From positions 62,001 through 126,000 of the forward strand of contig NZ_MLAM01000007.1 of the NCBI RefSeq assembly GCF_002272825.1: DNA of 64,000 nt, given 5' to 3'. A model generated the notes under the pieces. It made no database searches, had not been told where the DNA came from, and worked only from the letters and a program-made list of their open reading frames with translations. This DNA comes from Helicobacter sp. 11S02596-1 (GTDB lineage Bacteria > Campylobacterota > Campylobacteria > Campylobacterales > Helicobacteraceae). Shown one piece after another: positions 1-9,347 of the stretch; positions within the stretch are counted from its first letter, which is position 1; each line of letters opens with the position of its first letter. The position numbers and the translations under genes were made by a program.

Positions 1-2
1 AC

Positions 3-782
3 TACCAAAAATTGCAGCTAGCTCGTCATCCCGATAGACCCTATGCGATGGATTATATCGATTTGATTTTAAAAGATGGTTATGAAATCTCAGGGGATCG
101 GCATTTTAGCGATGATAAGGCGATCGTTTGTTTTTTGGGAAAGATTGGTGAGCAAACCACCTTGGTGATTGGCGAGGAAAAAGGGCGCGGGACCAAAAAC
201 AAATTAATGCGTAATTTTGGGATGCCAAATCCAGAAGGCTATCGCAAGGCACTCAAGGCTGCCAAGTTTGCTGAAAAGTTTGATATTCCTATATTGATGC
301 TCGTTGATACTGCGGGTGCTTATCCGGGCTTGGGCGCAGAAGAAAGAGGGCAGAGTGAGGCGATTGCAAAAAATCTCCAGGATTTTGCAGCCTTGAAAGT
401 CCCTACGATTTCGGTTGTCATTGGAGAGGGCGGGAGTGGTGGTGCTTTGGCAATTGCCGTGGCTGATAAGCTCGCTATGATGCAGTATTCGATTTTTAGC
501 GTGATTTCCCCAGAGGGTTGTGCGGCTATCTTGTGGAATGACCCCAGCAAGATAGAATCCGCAACAAAAGCGATGAAAATCACTCCTGACGAACTCAAAA
601 AAGCTGGGCTTATTGATGATATTATTTTAGAACCAAGCAGGGGCGCACATCGTGATAAAACCCACGCCGCAAATGCCATCAAAGAGTATTTTTTAAGCAG
701 TTTGGAGGCTATCAGAAAGGATTCTGATTTTATCCAAAAACGTTATGAAAAATTGATGGCTTATGGGGCATTTTCTGAATAA
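3..782 (+). CDS. accA: Acetyl-CoA carboxylase carboxyltransferase alpha subunit (5' end outside window)
   Basis: This subunit forms, with AccD, the carboxyltransferase that moves the carboxyl group from carboxybiotin to acetyl-CoA, giving malonyl-CoA for fatty-acid synthesis in the cytoplasm. About 260 residues are visible. The family is usually near 312, so roughly the first 50 lie upstream of the window and the frame is open to its edge. Recognisable family stretches are [12 protein letters not shown] at the visible N-terminus, the crotonase-like [21 protein letters not shown] and the glycine-rich [15 protein letters not shown] near residues 140-155. The C-terminal helix (EAIRKDSDF) is complete. 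No hairpin terminator is evident after the stop. The identification is firm; only the start is unknown. Confidence 0.96.
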   Translation, partial: YQKLQLARHPDRPYAMDYIDLILKDGYEISGDRHFSDDKAIVCFLGKIGEQTTLVIGEEKGRGTKNKLMRNFGMPNPEGYRKALKAAKFAEKFDIPILMLVDTAGAYPGLGAEERGQSEAIAKNLQDFAALKVPTISVVIGEGGSGGALAIAVADKLAMMQYSIFSVISPEGCAAILWNDPSKIESATKAMKITPDELKKAGLIDDIILEPSRGAHRDKTHAANAIKEYFLSSLEAIRKDSDFIQKRYEKLMAYGAFSE

Positions 783-1122
783 CTCGAATTTTTCTCACAC
801 AAACAAATTCCTACAAAGCTTCCTTGCTTATTTTTAAGACTGAAAAATAGTTTTTGTTTGACTTGAAGCGGTTTGATGATTATGTAATTTTTGAAAATAT
901 ATTTTTAAATAAATTTTAAACTAATGGAAGCATTACAATGTCATTGTGGTGGAGTTGCTTAATTTGTAATCCCTTGAAATCATACAAATTTGATTATAGA
1001 GATTAAAAGAATCAAGTCAAACTAGCGTTTTAGATATATCATCACAGAGAGTACCCAAGTCGCCAAAAATCTCACAACAAACAAAACAACCCCCAAAGGC
1101 ATTTGATTTGCCTTTGCCAGGT

Positions 1123-1245
1123 TTATTGGCTATCTTCATAAGGCTTATAATCATTGTGTGGGGCAAGCAAGATAAGCGCCCCTTTTTCTTGAGCCATTCC
1201 CAAATCCAAAAGCATTGCGATACGTGTTTTATGAGTTTTTAATTC
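1123..1245 (-). pseudogene. Short coding remnant, unknown family
   Basis: Forty sense codons lie between a stop at 1246-1248 and a stop at 1123-1125. The translation contains HKTRIAMLLDLGMAQEKGAL and then ILLAPHNDYKPYEDSQ, which has protein-like composition but no start codon with a ribosome site. It may be the C-terminal tail of a lost gene. I do not recognise the family, and chance cannot be excluded. Confidence 0.25.
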
Positions 1246-1512
1246 CTAAATCAAGCCAATCATCCCTTTTATCTCATATTGTGGGGGAGTATTTAATAAT
1301 TACTTTAAATAACATATAAAATCATCAAAAATAACATAAATATTTTATATTAGCCCGCAAGTGGCAACCTCGCACCTGCTAATCTTTAGGACTTGAGGGT
1401 TCTATTGAATGATTGTAAGCAATCGTTTGATAGCCAAAAGAGGGGAATACAACAGAAATTTTAGGGACAGATTCTATCTGCTTTGATAGGAATCTGGCAG
1501 GGAGTGGCTTAG

Positions 1513-1650
1513 GTTTTTAAAGGCGATTTTTACCGCACTGACCTTTGCGTGGATTTTAACGAGGTGTTAAATCAAAGCCAGTTGCTTGGTTTTAGTGCCA
1601 GTGGGGCAAAACACAGCGAAGTAATACACAAAAGCATAGTCGGTGTCTAG
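1513..1650 (+). pseudogene. Short coding remnant, unknown family
   Basis: A 45-codon open stretch is bounded by TAG at 1510-1512 and TAG at 1648-1650. It reads protein-like (DLCVDFNEVLNQSQLLGF, then SASGAKHSEV) but has no start codon with a ribosome site. It is probably a fragment of a decayed gene; I do not recognise the family. Confidence 0.22.
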
Positions 1651-1799
1651 CCCCTTTCCCTAAAAGGTAAATCCTGGTTTGTTCTCAAAGCCATCATCTC
1701 ATTGACAAGACCAAAATATTATGCACTCAAGATGGGCTTTAGAAGTTTTTTATTTTGACTTGTGATTTGTCTCCATAAATATTTGAAATCTAAATGCCC

Positions 1800-3546
1800 C
1801 TATTGCAAAAAGCTATTAAAATCCCAAATTTTATAAATTTCTTTTATAAAATTTTGCGTGCGTGCCTTGATGGCGTTTTCATCCCATTTTTCGTTTTTGA
1901 TGATTTCTTTATTGATAATAAAATCTGATGTTTTTTCCAACTGCTCTTTTTTCTTTTCCCAAGAAGAATTACTTAAGCTTACATTATTTTTCCATTGAAG
2001 CAAGGTCATATTCCCCAGCATATGGACCAAATATTCCATCTCTTCATCACTCTTGTCATCGCAATTCCAGTTTGTTTGCCATTTTTGGGGCAAGATATGC
2101 TCAAGTTGCAACATATCAAAAACCAACCCATCTGATTCTCTATCTTTCTTGCCCTTTAATTCTTCCTGTCGGTAAAGCTCGATCCAAAATAAAACGAGTT
2201 TTGCATCCTTAGGTTTCCATTTTATTTGCTCCTCTAGCGCGTCATCCATATTTCCTAAGTTATCATATTCCTGAAGTTTTTCTTTAAATTTTCGTTTCAA
2301 AACTTCTGATAAATTTTGATTGTTTTGATGGGCTATTACATCACAAGTTAGTCCCAAAAAGAACGCACTATAGCTATCTGTATTGATACGATTAAACCAA
2401 CAAAACATCAAAAAGTTTTCTAGTATCTTGAGGCATTGGAGAAAATTTTTCTCATCATTTTCAAGCTTAGCCTTGAGTGCCAAAACCAATGGGATTGGTG
2501 TTGCCGATATAAAAGAAAGGATATGGAAAAATCTTTTAATATCATCTTCATAAATAAAAGATTCATTTTTTTCAATCACAGGAAATTGGGCATAAAGCTC
2601 TGCATATTTTTTCATCCGTTGAAGGAAATTCCTGCTGTCTGGCAGGCTTTCAAGACTAGCGAATTTTTCCTTATAGAGTTGGCTGAGATTTTCTATTCGA
2701 TGTCCTTTGCTAAGTTCAAAAATTCCCTCAATAACCGCAAACGCATAGATAAAAACATCGCTCTGGCTTCTGCCCCTTTTGCGATCAAAATGCACCCTAT
2801 CCCAATTTTTGATCGTGTCGGCATCTTTTTCAAAAACATCTTTCCAATATGGCTCATACCAACCCCGAACAATATCCTCTCGGGGTTCGAGATTCCTAAT
2901 CTGATAAAAAAGACTATTTTTGATAATATCAAGCACCGAAAGCCTCAATCCAGCGGTATTGATAGAGTCAAATATTTTTTGCTCATTTTCGTTGCTATCT
3001 AACTGAATAATAACCCAGAGTTTTTGAGTCAAGATATAATCTAAAAATTCCTTTTTCTTGTCTAAATTTTGCACTTGAGTAGAAAAATACCGGTAACATT
3101 TAACCAACTGGCTTTCATCTTTTGCTTTTGGTATGTTACTTATATCATCAGCTTGTATAATGCTTTCAAATGCCGGTTTATCTAGATGAGAATGAGTGAT
3201 TTTAGGGGTTTTTTTGCTAAGACTATCATAAAACAGCCCTGCGTAACGAGGCTCTTTTTTATCTTCTTCGCTAAGATTGTCATATAAAGCTTTGATAAGG
3301 ATCGAAAAGGTAGTTAGTCTTTGTTGGCCATCAATAAGGCTTTTGACTGCCCCCCCCCCCATTAGCTGAATCATCTTTTAAAATGATAGAACCCAAAAAG
3401 TGTGAAGTCTTATTTTCAAAGCTTGTTTCTAGGTCTTCAAAAAGCCTTTCCCATTGTTCCTTTTGCCAAACATAAGCTCTCTGAAAAAAAGGGATTTGAA
3501 TGGTTTCATTTTGCATAAATCCAAAATGCTGTTCGTGTGCTTTCAT
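1800..3546 (-). CDS. DUF262/DUF1524 (GmrSD-like) protein, out of frame at a C11 tract
   Basis: Two overlapping minus-strand frames make one gene. The first (3546-3331, 71 residues) starts at an ATG with AAGGAG just upstream and carries the DUF262 beginning IPFFQRAYVWQKEQWERL, then HFLGSIIL. The second (to 1800) continues with IDGQQRLTTF, the DUF262 active-site signature, and ends with a DUF1524 HNH-like domain (LEHILPQKW, then GNMTLLQWKNNVSLSN). They meet at eleven G on the coding strand (3350-3360). Ten or thirteen G would fuse them into about 581 residues; with eleven, translation stops after 71. DUF262 plus DUF1524 is the architecture of GmrSD-type modification-dependent restriction proteins and relatives with anti-phage roles. 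The domain call is strong; the substrate is unknown. As sequenced, the gene is OFF. Confidence 0.88.
3350..3360. repeat. C11 homopolymer (phase-variation tract) in the DUF262 gene
   Basis: Eleven consecutive C on the plus strand (G on the coding strand) lie about 65 codons into the gene, immediately before the IDGQQR motif. The conserved domain continues in another frame directly after it. One base fewer or two more restores the frame, the classic arrangement for slipped-strand phase variation. Confidence 0.85.
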
Positions 3547-3715
3547 TTTTACTCCTTAAAATTTAAAAATAACATTTGATTTTAGCACCTACAAACTGAA
3601 TCTAAAGCCAAAACCTAAAACATACAGAATGTGGGCGAAAAATAGGGAAAATTTAACCACCTGCTCAAAACAAAATCCACCCTTGCAAAACCCATCATCA
3701 GGGCAAATACCCCAT

Positions 3716-4744
3716 CTACAAAAGCCCTTTTGGGCTTAATTTGAGATTCAAAAGCTCATAGGTTTTATATGTCGGGATTCTCCCCTTTGCGGTGCGTTCA
3801 AGATAGCCATTGGCAAGCAAATAAGGCTCGATCACATCTTCGATAGTCCCCTCATCTTCGCTCATCGCCGCTGCGATGGTGCTTAGCCCAATGGGCTTAC
3901 CTTTGGATTCTGCCAAAATCTGCAAATAACGCAAATCCAACTCATCAAAGCCCGATTCATTCACACCGAGTTCGTTGAGGGCGTATCGTGTGGTGCTTAG
4001 CCCAATGGTTTTTTCTTCGGCAACTTCAGCAAAATCCCGCACCCTCCGCAATAATCTGAGTGCGATTCTAGGCGTTCCCCGTGAGCGTGAGGCGATTTCT
4101 TTTGCGCCTTCTGCATCGAGGGTCTTACCCAATTTCAAGCTGGCTTTTTGGGCGATTGTAGCAAGCTCGCTGACTTCATAAAACTGCATCCGAAAGCTCA
4201 TTCCAAAGCGGTCCCTCAAAGGATTGCTTAGCATTCCTGCCCGTGTAGTTGCCCCAATCAGCGTGAATTTGGGCAGATCGATCTTAACGGTTTGGGCTGC
4301 AGGTCCGGAGCCGATGATAATATCTAGGCGAAAATCCTCCATTGCCGGGTAGAGGATCTCCTCAATCGCAGGGCTTAGGCGGTGTATCTCATCGATAAAC
4401 AAAACATCGCCATCATCGAGATTTGTCATAATCGCAGCGAGATCACCGGCTTTTTCTATCATTGGGGCAGCGGTTATTTTGATGTTGGCATTCATTTCAT
4501 TAGCGATGATATGGCTAAGCGTGGTTTTTCCAAGCCCCGGAGGTCCAAAAAAAAGCGTGTGATCGAGGCATTCACCCCGTTTTTTGCTCGCTTGAATAAA
4601 AATTTTTAGGTTTTTTTTGATTTTTTCTTGCCCGATGTATTCTTCCCACAGCGTCGGTCTGAGCGAGTTTTCGGCACTTTCTTCAAAAGCGAGTTTTTCT
4701 ATATCGATGATACGATTATTTTCTTCTAGCGATAGGCGTTCCAT
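3716..4744 (-). CDS. ruvB: Holliday junction branch-migration helicase RuvB
   Basis: RuvB is the hexameric AAA+ motor that, with RuvA, drives branch migration of Holliday junctions in recombinational repair. The 342 residues match family length. Visible motifs are Walker [10 protein letters not shown] (about 67-75), Walker [11 protein letters not shown] (about 113-122), sensor 1 GATTRAG (about 164-170) and the arginine-finger region LRDRFG (about 176-181). A winged-helix DNA-binding domain fills the last 80 residues ([17 protein letters not shown]). It lies 3 bases downstream of panB on the same strand, so the two probably share a transcript, as in H. pylori. Identification is secure. Confidence 0.98.
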   Translation of the reverse strand: MERLSLEENNRIIDIEKLAFEESAENSLRPTLWEEYIGQEKIKKNLKIFIQASKKRGECLDHTLFFGPPGLGKTTLSHIIANEMNANIKITAAPMIEKAGDLAAIMTNLDDGDVLFIDEIHRLSPAIEEILYPAMEDFRLDIIIGSGPAAQTVKIDLPKFTLIGATTRAGMLSNPLRDRFGMSFRMQFYEVSELATIAQKASLKLGKTLDAEGAKEIASRSRGTPRIALRLLRRVRDFAEVAEEKTIGLSTTRYALNELGVNESGFDELDLRYLQILAESKGKPIGLSTIAAAMSEDEGTIEDVIEPYLLANGYLERTAKGRIPTYKTYELLNLKLSPKGLL

Positions 4745-4747
4745 TGT

Positions 4748-5533
4748 TTAGTAGCTTTCTTCCAAAGAGGGAAAATTCCCCGATTTTACATCGGCAACAT
4801 AGCGTTGTAGTGCTGTTTGGATGAGGTTTGCCCCATCGAGGTATTGCCTCACAAATTTTGGTTTAAATCGTTGAAAAAAGCCCATCATATCGCTCCATAC
4901 GAGGATTTGCCCATCGCATTTTTCCCCGCTACCTATGCCGATGGTAGGGATATTTAGCTGTTGGGTGATGTGTTGGGCAACTTTAGCGGTGATCCCCTCA
5001 AGCACGAGCATACAAGCGCCCGCATCTTGCAAAGCAAGGGCATCTTCTGTGAGCTTTAGCATTTCTTTTTCGTTCCTGCCTTTGATTTTGTAGCCCCCCT
5101 CTGAACGGGCAAATTGAGGCATTAGCCCGATATGCCCAATCACAGCTACCCCCTCATTGACAATCATCTTTATGAGCTTGGAGCGTTCTTTGCCCCCTTC
5201 AAGCTTGATGGCATCAGCGGGGGTTTGTTGATAAAACTTTAAAGCATTTTTGATCGCCATCTTGGGGGTTTGATAGCTTCCAAATGGCATATCAGCGATG
5301 ATAAAGGATTCTTTTGCTCCCGCACAGACTGCCTTTGTGTGATAAATCATCACATCCATCGTCGCACTGAGTGTGTCTTCTTTGCCCCCAAAGCTCATAT
5401 TCAGGCTATCCCCGACCAAAATAACATCGACTTGGGCGTCAAACAAGCTCGCAAATAAGGCGTCATAAGCCGTGATGGCCGTGATTTTTTCGACCCCTTT
5501 TTTGGACTGGAGTGCGTGGATGGTGGTTTTCAT
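4748..5533 (-). CDS. panB: 3-methyl-2-oxobutanoate hydroxymethyltransferase PanB
   Basis: PanB transfers a one-carbon unit from methylene-tetrahydrofolate to 2-oxoisovalerate, giving ketopantoate, the first committed step of pantothenate (coenzyme A) synthesis. The 261 residues match the family. Visible are [12 protein letters not shown] near the start, the Mg-binding stretch [11 protein letters not shown] (about 41-51), the KLEGGKE substrate loop and GHIGLMPQ. Its start is followed upstream by a short spacer holding a large inverted repeat, with OMP genes reading away on the other strand. It is the first gene of a panB-ruvB pair. Confidence 0.97.
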   Translation of the reverse strand: MKTTIHALQSKKGVEKITAITAYDALFASLFDAQVDVILVGDSLNMSFGGKEDTLSATMDVMIYHTKAVCAGAKESFIIADMPFGSYQTPKMAIKNALKFYQQTPADAIKLEGGKERSKLIKMIVNEGVAVIGHIGLMPQFARSEGGYKIKGRNEKEMLKLTEDALALQDAGACMLVLEGITAKVAQHITQQLNIPTIGIGSGEKCDGQILVWSDMMGFFQRFKPKFVRQYLDGANLIQTALQRYVADVKSGNFPSLEESY

Positions 5534-5602
5534 TGCTTGCCCCTTTTTGGAGTATTATACAATTTCTTTAGTGGAAGCTTTTTTATCAAAATTGTTCTAA
5601 AA

Positions 5603-5635
5603 ATTTTTATATAAAACGAAATTTTATATAAAAAT
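5603..5635. promoter_or_regulatory. Perfect 14-bp AT-only inverted repeat between divergent panB and OMP genes
   Basis: The arm ATTTTTATATAAAA (5603-5616) is repeated in inverse at 5622-5635 around the 5-base centre CGAAA. It lies between the panB start and the first gene of the OMP trio, where both promoters must be. It may be an operator or cruciform. It lacks the T-run and GC stem of an intrinsic terminator. Confidence 0.5.
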
Positions 5636-5689
5636 AGATAAAATAGCCAGAGTTTTCGATGTTTTTAATCAGGTTTTTAAGGTTGGGAA

Positions 5690-6352
5690 ATGTTGCGACG
5701 GGTTGCACTTTTGGTGTTGTTATTTTTAGGCAGTGTTGTTGCCAAAGAAACGATTGATTATGGCACGCTCGACCCTTCTTATTATCCCTATATCAAGTTT
5801 TATCAGAAAACAACCGACAAAGAAATCGCTGACCTCGTGCAAAATCTCAATGAAGCCGACAAAAAAACGGGACTTTTTTTGGGATTGAGTGCGGGGGCTT
5901 TCAGCAATGATGTCAGTAGCGACCTTCAAAATAATTATCTTTTCGCATATGGGGCTAAGTTTGGCTACCAGTCGTTTATCCCTTCGATTTTTGAGAAGCT
6001 TTTTTTGCCCAATTATGTCGGTAGGAGGATCTATATCCAGTATTTAGGCACTAAGGGCAAAGAAGAAGCGTTAGGGAGACTGGGTTTTTCATTCATCGGT
6101 GTGAATGGCGATGTGATGATTGACTTGCCTGTTTTTAAAAACTTTTCTGCGGGTGTGATTGCTGGTATTGGGCTAGGCAGTATGATCCACAGCTATAATG
6201 CAAATTCTGAATTTGGCGTGATGGCAAATGCGGGTTTTGGGGTTACGATTTTTGGTCATAATCGTTTGGAGTTTGAGCTCAAGCTCATCACAGACAAAAA
6301 TATCGAATGGCTCGGCGCGCTTTTTATGACAGGGTATCAATATGTTTTTTAA
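5690..6352 (+). CDS. Small outer-membrane beta-barrel protein (first of a tandem trio)
   Basis: The 220 residues begin with a signal peptide (MLRRVALLVLLFLGSVVAKE, cleavage near residue 19-20) and end in YQYVF, the terminal aromatic residue that marks BAM-inserted barrels. Alternating hydrophobic and glycine-rich strands fill the rest (GLFLGLSAGAF, FGYQSFIPS, LGRLGFSFIGVNGDVMIDLP). The mature N-terminus, about 50 residues before the first strand, is hydrophilic. Three such genes follow each other here, and H. pylori has an OMP-like trio at the same place beside panB. No specific function can be assigned; it is probably a Helicobacter Hof-like surface protein. Confidence 0.85.
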   Translation: MLRRVALLVLLFLGSVVAKETIDYGTLDPSYYPYIKFYQKTTDKEIADLVQNLNEADKKTGLFLGLSAGAFSNDVSSDLQNNYLFAYGAKFGYQSFIPSIFEKLFLPNYVGRRIYIQYLGTKGKEEALGRLGFSFIGVNGDVMIDLPVFKNFSAGVIAGIGLGSMIHSYNANSEFGVMANAGFGVTIFGHNRLEFELKLITDKNIEWLGALFMTGYQYVF

Positions 6353-6992
6353 GCGCCTAATCCTAGCGTTTTTGTTCGCAATGAGCGTGAATCTAAGTCT
6401 TCAAGCCGATGATATTGCAGAGCAAAAAAGGCAAATTTATATGCTCAAAGGCCAGCTTTATGAACAAAAACAAAAACTCGCACTTGAAGCGATGGCAAAA
6501 CAAAAAAATGGCTTTTTTGTTGGCGTCCTTGTAGGGAATATCACACTCCATACAACGCCTGCGGGGTATATGGATTCACATCCTTTGCTTTATGGGGCAA
6601 AGGCGGGCTATCAAAAATATCTCAAAGATTATATTGGCGGTCTTCGATTTTATGGGGAATACCTCAGGGGTGATATGGAGGGTATGGCTTACCAGTTGGC
6701 AAGCTTTAATCTTGATTTGATCGCAGATGTGCCATTAGATAGTGATAAAAAATACGCTTTGGGCTTGTTTGGCGGTGTGGGGATGGGTTGGGTTGGCTAT
6801 AGCGATAAGAGTAGCCAGCCAGCTTTGAGCCAGTTTGGCGTGGTAATCAATCTCGGCGTGGCTTTGACACTAGAAGTCAGGCATCGCATTGAATTAGGTT
6901 TGAAAATCCCTCCAATCAAGCTCAAAGAAGCCTCTTCACGTGAGCTTTCTACGACAAATGTGTATCTGATAAGCTATAATCTATTGTTTTAG
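6342..6992 (+). CDS. Small outer-membrane beta-barrel protein (second of trio)
   Basis: The 216 residues start with the signal peptide MFFKRLILAFLFAMSVNLSL, with an LQA-type cleavage site near residue 22. A short charged helix follows (AEQKRQIYMLKGQLYEQKQK, coiled-coil-like), then glycine/aromatic strands (GFFVGVLVGNI, FGGVGMGWVGY) and the C-terminal SYNLLF. The gene overlaps its upstream neighbour by 11 bases and is followed 6 bases later by the third, so the three are surely cotranscribed. The function is unknown. Confidence 0.84.
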   Translation: MFFKRLILAFLFAMSVNLSLQADDIAEQKRQIYMLKGQLYEQKQKLALEAMAKQKNGFFVGVLVGNITLHTTPAGYMDSHPLLYGAKAGYQKYLKDYIGGLRFYGEYLRGDMEGMAYQLASFNLDLIADVPLDSDKKYALGLFGGVGMGWVGYSDKSSQPALSQFGVVINLGVALTLEVRHRIELGLKIPPIKLKEASSRELSTTNVYLISYNLLF

Positions 6993-6998
6993 AGGCAA

Positions 6999-7979
6999 AT
7001 GATGAAAAAAATTATTTTACTATTATTGGCAATGGCATTTGGGGCAAAGGCGACACCCGTTGCGCCTGTGATGGTAGCTGGACTCGAAGCAGAGATCCGC
7101 TCACTAAAAGAACAAATCATCAAAAATGGTGGCACGCCTAAGGAATATTATCCCAATCAAGACTATATCGAGTCGCATTATCCCAATGCTTCTGCAGACA
7201 AAAAGAAACATTTGCGAGAAAAATACAGCCGTTCAGATGCTAAAAGCGGTATTTTTATGGGTATCAACGTAGGCTATGGTGCGTTGTTTAATGATTATAT
7301 TGATGGGCATTATAATGAGACCACCACAACGATCCCCGATCTGCAAACTCAAAAAACAGGTGTTTTGAAATCCCCTTTAAACACTATTTCTAAGCTCCCT
7401 ATGTTTGGGGGCAAACTAGGGTATCAGAGCTTTTTCAATCCCTATTTTGGTGCACGGGTCTATGGGGATGTGATGATAGCATCAGGGGGACTTACAGCAA
7501 AGAATTATCCGTGCGATGATGGCAGTCTAAAAGATAAAAAGATTGGTTCAGTGATTTATATGCTTGGGGCGATGAATCTTGATTTGCTTGTGGATGTGCC
7601 TTTGGATAGAGGGTTTAAATATTTTGTTGGCGGGTATTTTGGTATCGGCTTTGGGGCGATGGTATTGCTTGATAGTGCCGATAAGGATGAGGAGAAAACA
7701 AGTCGCCTTTTAAAAGACCCAAACTATAGCAGTGATAATGTGCTGTGGAATACATTGCTCCAGATTGATTATACATTCAATGCTGGGCTAGCTTTTACTA
7801 TCAATGCAAAAAATCGCCTGGAAGTCGGAGCAAAAATCCCTTGGAATTTTTTGAGACTAGGACTGGAGAGTCCAGCGACCTATAGCACTGCCAGCGGGGC
7901 GAGTAAAACGCTAGAGTCCAAAGATATTGCGTTCAAACGTTCTGTGATTTGGACAGCGAGTTATATTTATGTATTTTAA
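6999..7979 (+). CDS. Outer-membrane beta-barrel protein (third of trio)
   Basis: The 326 residues begin MMKKIILLLLAMAFGAKATP, a signal peptide cut near AKA. A charged N-terminal segment (LEAEIRSLKEQI, probable short coiled coil) follows, then strands such as GIFMGINVGYGALF and LGYQSFFNPYFGARVYGDV, and a C-terminal TASYIYVF. The pattern LGYQSFF, LDLLVDVPLD, KNRLEVGAKIP is shared with both upstream neighbours, so the trio arose by duplication. The role is unknown; surface exposure is likely. Confidence 0.85.
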   Translation: MMKKIILLLLAMAFGAKATPVAPVMVAGLEAEIRSLKEQIIKNGGTPKEYYPNQDYIESHYPNASADKKKHLREKYSRSDAKSGIFMGINVGYGALFNDYIDGHYNETTTTIPDLQTQKTGVLKSPLNTISKLPMFGGKLGYQSFFNPYFGARVYGDVMIASGGLTAKNYPCDDGSLKDKKIGSVIYMLGAMNLDLLVDVPLDRGFKYFVGGYFGIGFGAMVLLDSADKDEEKTSRLLKDPNYSSDNVLWNTLLQIDYTFNAGLAFTINAKNRLEVGAKIPWNFLRLGLESPATYSTASGASKTLESKDIAFKRSVIWTASYIYVF

Positions 7980-8031
7980 AACTTAAAGAAAGCGTAGTAA
8001 AATTTAATTCAAAATTAAAAAAGGAAGCAAG

Positions 8032-9312
8032 ATGGCAGGACAGACGATTACAGAAAAGATTTTTTCCGCCCATTGCCAAAGGGCGGTGTATGCTGATGAA
8101 ATTGTAGAAGCCCCAATCGATATGGTGATTGGTAATGACATCACCACGCCACTTTCTATCAAGGCATTTCGCAGTAGCGGGGCAAAGGCATTGGCAAAGC
8201 CGGATAATTTTTGTATCGTGATGGATCATTTTATCCCCGCCAAAGACATCGCTTCAGCAAATCAAGCACGCATTAGTCGTGATTTTGCTAAGGAATTTGG
8301 CTTGAAAAATTATTTTGATGAGCGGGATATGGGGATTGAACACGCCCTTTTGCCCGAAAAAGGCTTGGTGCTAAGTGGCGATGTGATTATCGGGGCGGAT
8401 TCGCATACTTGCACGCACGGGGCTTTGGGGGCATTTTCTACCGGGATGGGAAGCACGGATTTGGCGTATGCGATGATTACGGGTAAAAATTGGTTTAAGA
8501 TCCCAAAAAGCATACGGGTTGAGTTCAGTGGCAAGCCCTCTGATATGGTGTATGGCAAGGATTTGATTTTGGAAGTCATCCGCCAAATCGGCGTGGATGG
8601 TGCGCTTTATCAAGCACTCGAATTTTGCGGGGATACGATAGGGTATTTGAGTATGGATGATCGTTTTTCGTTGTGTAATATGGCGATTGAAGCGGGGGCA
8701 AAAAACGGCATTATCGCTGCTGATGAGATCACCAAAGCGTTTTTAGCCAATAGAAAAGAGCTTAATGGGAATTTGCGTGCCGAGCCAAAATACTACCAAT
8801 CTGATAGCGATGCTAACTATGCTTTAGTCATTACAATTGATGCGAGCAAGCTTGAGCCAATGGTAGCTTACCCCTATCTCCCCAGCAATGGCAAGCCTGT
8901 GAGCGTGGCACTAAAAGATGAGCTAAAAATCGATCAAGCATTTATTGGGTCTTGCACGAATGGGCGTTTGAGTGATCTCAAGATTGCCAGCGAGATACTC
9001 AAAGACCAGCGGGTGCATTCAGATGTGCGTCTCATCGTTACCCCAGCGACACAACGTATCTACAAGCAAGCCCAAGAGCTTGGCTACATCGATACGCTCA
9101 TCGAAGCGGGTGCGCTTATCTCTAATCCGACTTGTGGGGCTTGCTTGGGCGGGTATATGGGGATATTAGGAGATAATGAGCGTTGTATTTCTACGACAAA
9201 TAGAAATTTTGTCGGCAGGATGGGGGCGAGGAGTTCAGAGGTTTATTTGGCAAATGCTGCTGTCGTGGCTAAAAGTGCCATTGAGGGTAAAATAGCAGAT
9301 CCTAGAGTATAG
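8032..9312 (+). CDS. leuC: 3-isopropylmalate dehydratase large subunit (aconitase family)
   Basis: LeuC with LeuD isomerises 2-isopropylmalate to 3-isopropylmalate in leucine synthesis using a [4Fe-4S] cluster. At 426 residues this is the short LeuC/HacA type. The three cluster cysteines are visible as GSCTNGR (C308) and PTCGACLGG (C368 and C371), and ADSHTCTHGALGAFSTGMGS is the typical aconitase stretch near residue 120. The ATG has AAAAGGAAG upstream. No leuD, leuB or leuA lies beside it; the next gene is a cell-wall peptidase. A related homoaconitase-like substrate cannot be excluded, but leuC is the best reading. Confidence 0.92.
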   Translation: MAGQTITEKIFSAHCQRAVYADEIVEAPIDMVIGNDITTPLSIKAFRSSGAKALAKPDNFCIVMDHFIPAKDIASANQARISRDFAKEFGLKNYFDERDMGIEHALLPEKGLVLSGDVIIGADSHTCTHGALGAFSTGMGSTDLAYAMITGKNWFKIPKSIRVEFSGKPSDMVYGKDLILEVIRQIGVDGALYQALEFCGDTIGYLSMDDRFSLCNMAIEAGAKNGIIAADEITKAFLANRKELNGNLRAEPKYYQSDSDANYALVITIDASKLEPMVAYPYLPSNGKPVSVALKDELKIDQAFIGSCTNGRLSDLKIASEILKDQRVHSDVRLIVTPATQRIYKQAQELGYIDTLIEAGALISNPTCGACLGGYMGILGDNERCISTTNRNFVGRMGARSSEVYLANAAVVAKSAIEGKIADPRV

Positions 9313-9347
9313 AATGATGGGAAAAATAATGGACGTAAAGGTTATCA

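Larger units (their letters stand above)
783..1799. other. 1 kb spacer with decayed coding sequence
   Basis: No intact gene is visible between accA and the DUF262 gene. The first 300 bases and the stretch around 1285-1350 are very AT-rich. Two short stretches read like protein remnants closed by stops on both sides: 1123-1245 on the minus strand and 1513-1650 on the plus strand. I see no tRNA, IS ends or CRISPR repeats. The region sits at a break in the gene order known from H. pylori and looks like the scar of earlier insertions. Confidence 0.5.

Noticed and set aside
1340-1420. Possible tRNA-like stretch (GGGTTCTA following a loop)
   Set aside because: No acceptor stem, D-arm or anticodon stem can be paired; no tRNA called anywhere in the window.
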